Positions 7,061 through 11,651 of a stretch of 11,651 bases of DNA are shown in pieces; position 1 is the stretch's first letter; every line of letters begins with the position of its first letter. Position numbers and translations under genes: made by a program. The notes under the pieces were generated by a model that was not told the DNA's origin, did no database searches, and saw only the letters and a program-made list of their open reading frames with translations. Origin of the DNA: Eubacteriales Family XIII. Incertae Sedis bacterium. GTDB lineage: Bacteria > Bacillota_A > Clostridia > Peptostreptococcales > Anaerovoracaceae. The stretch lies in the NCBI GenBank assembly GCA_031278145.1, contig JAITLA010000204.1, positions 1 through 11,651 on the forward strand. Direction: 5' to 3'.

Positions 7061-8263
7061 TCAGACAAAGGCGTCCAAGGAGGCGTCTTCGTCTTCCTCG
7101 AAGGTGATTTCCTTGGGCGCGTTGACGCGGATATCGCCCACCTCCCCGTATTGGTACAGCTGATCGAGCATTTCCACAACCGCGCGGATGCGCGTCCGCA
7201 GCAGGTAGCCGTGCTTTTCGGCCACGGACAATAGGGCCTCGGGATCGGGATTTGCGTCCCAGCCGTAAGCCTTCCCGTGGTATTGACATATCTTCTGCAA
7301 TATCTCCAAGCTTTCTTCCCTGTTGAGCGGGATCAATTGCGTTGCCGAGGCGATCTCCGTCAGCATCGCGTCCATCGCCGATCTATCCTCCGCCGACAGC
7401 GGAGGCGCCGCGTCCAAATTGGCGTGCTCCTGCTTCGCTTCGATGACATCCGGCACATAGGAAGCGTTGAACGCGAATATACAATACGTCGCTTCCGCGC
7501 GCGCGGGCCTGAGCAAGTCGTGCATATTGACGTAGGCCTTCCGGCGCGCCTTTCTCCCGAGGCGCCCGGTCAGTTCGGCCTCGTCGAACAGCAGCACCCA
7601 ACCGTTGTATCCGAGCGACAGGAACAAATGCGACAAGAACGCGAAATAATCCCCCACATGACGCGACTTGGCAAAGGCGACGTTGAAGACGGCGGACTCG
7701 CCGTATATGCGCCGATATATCTGCCTGATCGTGGCGTTGGCCATGAAATTCCCCTCGATATCGCCCAACAGCAGATATTTTTCCTCGTCGTCCTGCGTAC
7801 CCAGATAGGATTTCAACACGTAGTACAGCTTGTTGGCGGTCAGCTTGGTGAGGCAGTATTCCAGCAGGGGCGCAACGACGGGATTGCCGGCGGAAAGCCG
7901 GTCAAACACGGCGGAGATGCCGGGCTGAGGCCGGTCCGGCAGATAGGTCCCCTGCAATATCTTGGGATACAGCAGATGCAGGCTCGACAACGGGCTTTCC
8001 TTGCTCAACGTAAGCGTGCTGACCACCATGTTCCGCTCCCGCGCCATGTTGAAAACGGTGTTCAGCAGGTGCGTCTTCCCCTCGCCGTATTTTCCGGAGA
8101 TGATCCGTCCGCCGGAGCGGCGGTTCTCCGCCAAGTCTTCCAGCGCGTCCCCTATCTCTCGCATGAGCTTGGGGCGGGCGGAAGAAAAGCAATAACTCAC
8201 CTCGCGGGACGGTATTCCCGAGCGCAACGCCTCTATGATCCGTCCGGATTGATAGTCGTGCAT
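7061..8263 (-). CDS. P-loop ATPase, DUF2791 / BrxD-like (BREX-type ATP-binding protein)
   Basis: This 400-residue protein opens with a RIIEALRSGIPSR block typical of DUF2791/BREX ATP-binding proteins, as I recall the family. Walker A is GKYGEGKTHLL (residues 57-67), and Walker B is WVLLFDEAEL with Asp227 and the catalytic Glu228. The remainder is helical and ends in an acidic tail (FEEDEDASLDAF). No membrane segment is seen. The ATG at 8263 follows AAAGGAGG 10 nt upstream. It is the last gene of a leftward operon, 16 bp after the 352-residue ATPase. In BREX, BrxD-like ATPases work with a helicase and other core proteins; here the role would be an ATP-driven partner in a putative defence or DNA-processing complex. 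Family confidence is good, while system membership is inferred from neighbours. Confidence 0.82.
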   Translation of the reverse strand: MHDYQSGRIIEALRSGIPSREVSYCFSSARPKLMREIGDALEDLAENRRSGGRIISGKYGEGKTHLLNTVFNMARERNMVVSTLTLSKESPLSSLHLLYPKILQGTYLPDRPQPGISAVFDRLSAGNPVVAPLLEYCLTKLTANKLYYVLKSYLGTQDDEEKYLLLGDIEGNFMANATIRQIYRRIYGESAVFNVAFAKSRHVGDYFAFLSHLFLSLGYNGWVLLFDEAELTGRLGRKARRKAYVNMHDLLRPARAEATYCIFAFNASYVPDVIEAKQEHANLDAAPPLSAEDRSAMDAMLTEIASATQLIPLNREESLEILQKICQYHGKAYGWDANPDPEALLSVAEKHGYLLRTRIRAVVEMLDQLYQYGEVGDIRVNAPKEITFEEDEDASLDAFV

Positions 8264-8279
8264 CGGACGCTTTCCTCCT

Positions 8280-9338
8280 TTACGGCAAAATCCGCAATGT
8301 TTTTGTTAGGGTCTTGTTCATATCGATGATATCGGAAAAGCGATTGAAGCGCCGACTCTCGATTTCGTTTTGAATGCGCATCCAAAGCGCTTGGTACGAC
8401 TTCAATCCGGCCGCCTCGTCATCCATCAGTCGCCTGTCAAACGCGAACACGAACATGCTGTGGCTGAGCGTGTCGATCTCGTCAATCAACTCCCTGATGC
8501 TTTCGTAGCTGTCCTCGCGCCGCATCTTCGTATAGCGTATTTCCTCCAGAGAGCTCTTTTCCGTCAGGATCTCCAGATCGTCCACGCCGACCGCCAAGCC
8601 GGTATAACCCGCCAAGCGCAATATCTCGACCAAGGAGCGCAGCATATGCCGCGCGTTGTGCTTGACAATCCTGAACGGGGACAGGCCCAGCTTGCGCAGG
8701 GCCGGCAGGCGAACGCTTTTGTCGCCGTTCAACCACGCGAGCAGCAGATCCCGTGAGGCCGGCTCAAGCGCCGGATGCCCCAGGATGCCTCCCGTCAGCA
8801 GCGCGGCGCAGACGGCAAAGTTTTTGTCGACGCGCGGATTCTTGAAAAACATGTCGCTGAGCTGCGCGCGCCGCTCCAAACGCGCCATCGGATCGAACTT
8901 CCCTTCGCTTATCAGATAATCCGCGAAGTTCATGCCCTGCGGAATATCCTCGAATCGACAACCCATCTGCGCGACAATGCCGCGCGCGCAGGATTGCAAA
9001 CAATCCGGCAAATCCACCGCACGCAGAATCGCAACGTATATCTCCCTGAAATCATGCAGCCACACGTTTTTTGCGGAAAGGTACGCGGTCTTAAAACGCC
9101 GTGACTCCGCCTCGGACAGGAACAACCGCAAGCAACGGCTTTTGCCGCTGCCCGGACCGCCCGTAATGAATTTGATCTTGCTTCCTCCCGGCGCGATATA
9201 GCCATCCAGATAGTGATCCCGCCAAAAATCGACAATCATCTGCGGATCCAAGCGTTTTGGGTCGAAAGCGGCCTCCTTTTCCGTTTCGGTCGAGGCGCAT
9301 TCGTTCCACTCATTTCGACCGGGGACGCCAAAATCCAT
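8280..9338 (-). CDS. Second P-loop ATPase, BREX/Ter-associated type
   Basis: This 352-residue protein has a clear Walker A, GGPGSGKS (residues 60-67), and a Walker B ending VGVDDLEIL with Asp253-Asp254. The usual Glu after the first Asp is thus replaced by Asp, unlike in its partner. A region resembling the start of a P-loop NTPase domain precedes it (residues 30-58). The middle and C-terminal parts are helical and include an acidic/basic stretch near residues 265-285. It seems distantly related to the DUF2791-type ATPase that follows it. The ATG at 9338 is preceded by GGAGG with a 7-nt gap. It is followed after 16 bp by the second ATPase, and preceded by the 260-residue unknown gene after a 93-bp gap. 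The ATPase assignment is secure, the precise family less so. Confidence 0.78.
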   Translation of the reverse strand: MDFGVPGRNEWNECASTETEKEAAFDPKRLDPQMIVDFWRDHYLDGYIAPGGSKIKFITGGPGSGKSRCLRLFLSEAESRRFKTAYLSAKNVWLHDFREIYVAILRAVDLPDCLQSCARGIVAQMGCRFEDIPQGMNFADYLISEGKFDPMARLERRAQLSDMFFKNPRVDKNFAVCAALLTGGILGHPALEPASRDLLLAWLNGDKSVRLPALRKLGLSPFRIVKHNARHMLRSLVEILRLAGYTGLAVGVDDLEILTEKSSLEEIRYTKMRREDSYESIRELIDEIDTLSHSMFVFAFDRRLMDDEAAGLKSYQALWMRIQNEIESRRFNRFSDIIDMNKTLTKTLRILP

Positions 9339-9361
9339 TATCGATCCTCCGGTGTTTTAAG

Positions 9362-9379
9362 TAAGGGTTTGTTACGGTA
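9362..9379 (-). repeat. Copy of the intergenic repeat seen at 5535-5552
   Basis: TAAGGGTTTGTTACGGTAT matches the complement of the right arm of the 5501-5549 palindrome at 16 of 18 positions (core AAGGGTT-GTTACGG). In both places the repeat reads in the same direction relative to the downstream gene and lies 24-35 nt before its start codon. It is flanked by a weak inverted repeat, CCGGTGT (9349-9355) with ACACCGG (9405-9411). It could be a regulatory site or a dispersed repeat half. The remaining bases of the 9339-9431 gap show no clear promoter. Confidence 0.5.
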
Positions 9380-9431
9380 TAGAGATGAACGGCGCCGGCG
9401 TTCCACACCGGCCACAAGGCGAGAATTCTAT

Positions 9432-10214
9432 TTATTCCACATCAAAGAAGCGAATGGTCACCAAAAACCGCTCATTGCCGGCCGCGTCCACAATGCGAAT
9501 CGCCTTGCTGTTGTTTCGGCCCGGGCCGAACTGGAACCTGCGCCCGTCGCCCGATTCGTCCGAGTTCGCGGCATGCAGGCGCGCCAGATCCAAGGCGTAG
9601 CTCTGCATGTCGTACTCCCTCCTGAAGCGGCCCAACGGCGTCAAGAGCTTGTAGATCGTCGTCAGATACACATCGCTCCCGGGCATCGGTTTCTTGCCCT
9701 TCGCGCCCACCAGAAGCGCGACATCATAGGCCGCCGCCAGTTCCGCCGCGTATTTCGCCGGATTGAAGGGGGCGGACAGGAGCTTTTCGCGTCCCTTTTC
9801 GAGCAGGTCCGCGACGGCGCGCGGGCGCAGACCGGCCTTGCGCTTGTTGATCAGCAGTTCCTCATTTTGGGGATCGATCTTCAAACGATACGGAAACACC
9901 TCGTAGGTATTGTCCTCTCCCTTGATATCGATCCGCCGCTCCTCGCAGAATTCCACCAGTTGCCGCGCAAAGTCCCCCGATTCCAGATAGGCGCGCATAT
10001 CCGCGGATTCGATCCGCTCCGCAAGGGCCGCCGTGCCGCGGTCACAATCGGCGACGATCGCGCGCGCGGCGGGCAGCTCGCGCGCGGCGGCTTTCAGATC
10101 CCCTTTTTCCACGCCCTTGTTGATACGCTTGAGCAAGCGCTGCTGCGTGGCGATTTGTTCCTTCAACCGATCCGCAAGCTCCGTATATTCTCGGTAAAAT
10201 TCCTCATAATTCAT
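9432..10214 (-). CDS. Unknown 260-residue protein heading the ATPase operon
   Basis: I do not recognise this protein. The N-terminal 95 or so residues are highly charged and predicted helical, probably a coiled coil, with heptad-like Leu/Ala/Glu/Arg patterning. The middle holds a segment FPYRLKIDPQNEELLINKRK followed by alternating basic and hydrophobic residues. The C-terminus (about 175-260) looks alpha/beta and includes GSDVYLTTIYKLLTPLG and a Gly-rich FQFGPGRNNSKAIRI stretch. There is no signal peptide or membrane segment. The start at 10214 is set by AAAAAAGGAG at 10221-10230. The frame stays open to 10439 but crosses the promoter and the 17-bp palindrome, so that extension is rejected. 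Position and strand suggest a subunit or adaptor acting with the two ATPases and the divergent helicase; no function is claimed. Confidence 0.8.
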   Translation of the reverse strand: MNYEEFYREYTELADRLKEQIATQQRLLKRINKGVEKGDLKAAARELPAARAIVADCDRGTAALAERIESADMRAYLESGDFARQLVEFCEERRIDIKGEDNTYEVFPYRLKIDPQNEELLINKRKAGLRPRAVADLLEKGREKLLSAPFNPAKYAAELAAAYDVALLVGAKGKKPMPGSDVYLTTIYKLLTPLGRFRREYDMQSYALDLARLHAANSDESGDGRRFQFGPGRNNSKAIRIVDAAGNERFLVTIRFFDVE

Positions 10215-10220
10215 AAAAAA

Positions 10221-10230
10221 CTCCTTTTTT
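10221..10230 (-). promoter_or_regulatory. Ribosome binding site of the 260-residue protein
   Basis: On the minus strand AAAAAAGGAG precedes the ATG at 10214 by six T residues. This strong site, with the promoter at 10291-10319, settles the start against the longer open frame. Confidence 0.75.
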
Positions 10231-10290
10231 CGCATGCGCCTTGCCGGTATAATTTGCTTGGGGAAAGCATTCGTTCCGTATCCCTTTAAC

Positions 10291-10319
10291 AGTTTAACTT
10301 GCTTGCCGTTAATTGTCAA
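10291..10319 (-). promoter_or_regulatory. Promoter of the leftward ATPase operon
   Basis: On the minus strand a perfect -35 TTGACA (10319-10314) is followed after exactly 17 nt by TAAACT (10296-10291), four of six matches to the -10 consensus. Transcription would start near 10284, giving a leader of about 70 nt before the ATG at 10214. Confidence 0.6.
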
Positions 10320-10356
10320 TCGCTTTGCGACGATTCCTTTTAATATGCGATACAAA

Positions 10357-10408
10357 TGGTTACTGTTCAGACCCATGACGCCGGCGCAATAGGTCTGAAC
10401 CGTAACCA
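10357..10408. repeat. 17-bp inverted repeat upstream of the helicase gene
   Basis: TGGTTACTGTTCAGACC (10357-10373) and GGTCTGAACCGTAACCA (10392-10408) are inverted copies with a single mismatch, around an 18-nt GC-rich loop. There is no T-tract. The right arm ends about 14 nt before the helicase binding site (AAGGAG), so the palindrome could be an operator, a leader hairpin, or a small dispersed element. It lies upstream of the leftward promoter. I see no convincing rightward promoter in 10215-10433. Confidence 0.65.
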
Positions 10409-10433
10409 CAAACAAGCCGCCCAAGGAGTGCCG

Positions 10434-11651
10434 ATGCAAGAAAACCCGCCCAACTCACAATATTTTCCGCCGCTGTATCCTTGGCAGGAGGCTTGCCTTT
10501 CGCGATGGTTTGAAAACGGATGCAGGGGGATCGCCGCCGTGGCGACCGGCGCGGGGAAAACCCTGCTGGCCTTGGCCGCGATCCGGCGTTTGACCGCGCG
10601 CCGCCCCGCCGAGCCGATCAAGATCAAGATCATCGTTCCCAAGGTGTTTCTCGCCGCGCAGTGGCGCGCCGACATCCTGCGATTCCTCGGCGTTCCCCGC
10701 AGAGACATCGGCCTGTATTACGGCGCTATCAAAGAAGACGGCGGGAAGCCCTTCATGATCTACGTTCTCAACACGGCGCGCCTTTGCATCTCGCGGCACA
10801 TCCTGAAAGACGCGGACGAGGGCTTCTCCGTGTTGCTCATATGCGACGAATGCCACCGGTTCGGCAGCGCGGAAAACGCGCATGTCTTCGATTTCCTTCC
10901 GCATATCCCGCAGGAGCGCTACTTCGCCCTCGGCTTGTCGGCCACCCCCGAATGCGAGAACCACCAAGAAACGATTGTCCCCGCCCTCGGAAAAGAGATC
11001 TATCGATACGACCTATCCGATGCGACGCACGATCAAATCGTCGCGGACTGCGCGTTCTTTCACGTCGCGGTGGATTTCACGTCCGACGAACGAGCGGATT
11101 ACGACGAATTCACCCACAAGATCGCCGTGCTCAAGCGCAAATTGCTGCGCATCCACCCCGCCCTGCGAACCGCGTCGCACAGAATGTTCTTCCAAAAGCT
11201 GCTGCGCCTTCGGGCGCATGAAGGGGAGGTGGGCGAAACGGCGTGGTTGTTGTCGCTGCTCTTCCTGCGGCGCAAGGAGGTCGCGCACAAGGCGCGGATG
11301 CGGATCGATTGCGGTATGGAGATTGTAAAGCGCTTAATGCCCGACCATCGGACGATCCTGTTCACGGAACGGATCGAAACGGCGGACAGCCTATTCGACC
11401 TGCTGCACAAGGCTTTTCCGGGCCGAATCGCCCGGTATCACAGTCATATGTGCGCGGAAGAGAAGGAACGCGCTTTGAATCGGTACAAGGAAGGCGAAAG
11501 CAAGGTGATCGTATGCTGTCACGCCTTGGATGAAGGGCTGAACGTGCCCGAAACGGACGCGGGCGTCATCCTGTCGGTGGGCAACGGCCTGCGGCAGCGC
11601 GTGCAGCGAATCGGCCGTGTCCTGCGGCGCGGGGACGCGGAACAACCGAAG
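10434..11651 (+). CDS. SF2 DEAD/DEAH-type helicase (COG1061/BrxHI-like), partial at window edge
   Basis: The first 406 residues lie in the window and the frame runs off the right edge without a stop. The motifs appear in order: LYPWQ near residues 14-18; motif I ATGAGKT with Lys42; motif Ia IIVPKVFLAAQW; motif II DECH at 138-141; motif III SAT; motif V HALDEGLNVPETD; and motif VI QRIGRVLRRG starting at residue 391. Both RecA-like domains are therefore essentially present. This is a superfamily 2 DNA/RNA helicase of the SSL2/RAD25-like COG1061 group, which includes BREX BrxHI. The ATG at 10434 follows AAGGAG. Genes of this type are often found beside BrxD-like ATPases, as here in divergent orientation. 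Everything beyond residue 406, including any C-terminal nuclease or accessory domain, is outside the window. Confidence 0.9.
   Translation, partial: MQENPPNSQYFPPLYPWQEACLSRWFENGCRGIAAVATGAGKTLLALAAIRRLTARRPAEPIKIKIIVPKVFLAAQWRADILRFLGVPRRDIGLYYGAIKEDGGKPFMIYVLNTARLCISRHILKDADEGFSVLLICDECHRFGSAENAHVFDFLPHIPQERYFALGLSATPECENHQETIVPALGKEIYRYDLSDATHDQIVADCAFFHVAVDFTSDERADYDEFTHKIAVLKRKLLRIHPALRTASHRMFFQKLLRLRAHEGEVGETAWLLSLLFLRRKEVAHKARMRIDCGMEIVKRLMPDHRTILFTERIETADSLFDLLHKAFPGRIARYHSHMCAEEKERALNRYKEGESKVIVCCHALDEGLNVPETDAGVILSVGNGLRQRVQRIGRVLRRGDAEQPK

Noticed and set aside
7277..8329. Long plus-strand open frame opposite the BrxD-like ATPase
   Set aside because: It has no domain signal and spans two genes and their junction; the minus-strand ATPase has clear Walker motifs and a ribosome binding site.
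10215..10439. N-terminal extension of the 260-residue protein to a start at 10439
   Set aside because: The extension would cover the TTGACA/TAAACT promoter and the 17-bp palindrome and lacks a binding site, whereas 10214 has a strong one.
7061..11651. Complete BREX locus
   Set aside because: No pglZ, pglX, brxC or brxA/B homologue is visible; only BrxD-like ATPases and a BrxHI-like helicase support the link.

Overview
The window reads as chromosomal DNA from a GC-rich Gram-positive anaerobe of the Clostridia type. This is inferred from strong GGAGG-type ribosome binding sites, a sigma-A-like promoter with an intrinsic terminator, the style of the cytosolic hybrid histidine kinase, and a GGGGACGGTTC-type palindromic repeat. 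No rRNA, tRNA or CRISPR array is visible, and the species cannot be named.

Left half (about 1-6983, all plus strand). A palindromic REP/MITE-like element (7-120) is followed by a promoter, a structured leader, and a two-gene signalling operon: a FIST-domain sensor protein (373-1542) and a membrane-free hybrid histidine kinase with PAS, HisKA, HATPase and two receiver domains (about 1606-3780). A second promoter and leader, clearly related in sequence and in predicted hairpins to the first, precede a metabolic operon: an acylating aldehyde dehydrogenase of the sulfoacetaldehyde dehydrogenase (SauS-like) group (4038-5459) and a class III aminotransferase of the taurine transaminase type (5584-6912). 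A long inverted repeat lies between these two genes and a strong intrinsic terminator (6950-6983) closes the operon. Together the two enzymes could interconvert taurine (or a similar 2-aminoethyl compound), sulfoacetaldehyde and sulfoacetyl-CoA. The shared promoter-leader suggests that the FIST/kinase pair and the enzymes are co-regulated.

Right half (about 7061-11651). This is an accessory, defence-like block. Three genes run leftward from a TTGACA-N17-TAAACT promoter: an unrecognised 260-residue protein with a helical N-terminus (9432-10214), a P-loop ATPase (8280-9338), and a second P-loop ATPase of the DUF2791/BrxD-like type (7061-8263). Divergent from them is a superfamily 2 DEAD/DEAH-type helicase (10434 to beyond the right edge). 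ATPase pairs of this type beside an SF2 helicase recall BREX (BrxD/BrxHI) and TerB-N/TerB-C-associated gene sets, but no BREX core gene (pglZ, pglX, brxC) is in view. A 17-bp inverted repeat sits just upstream of the helicase, and an 18-bp sequence before the second gene of the leftward set is repeated before the aminotransferase. The most interesting items are the duplicated, structurally conserved leader and the compact ATPase pair + unknown protein + helicase set.
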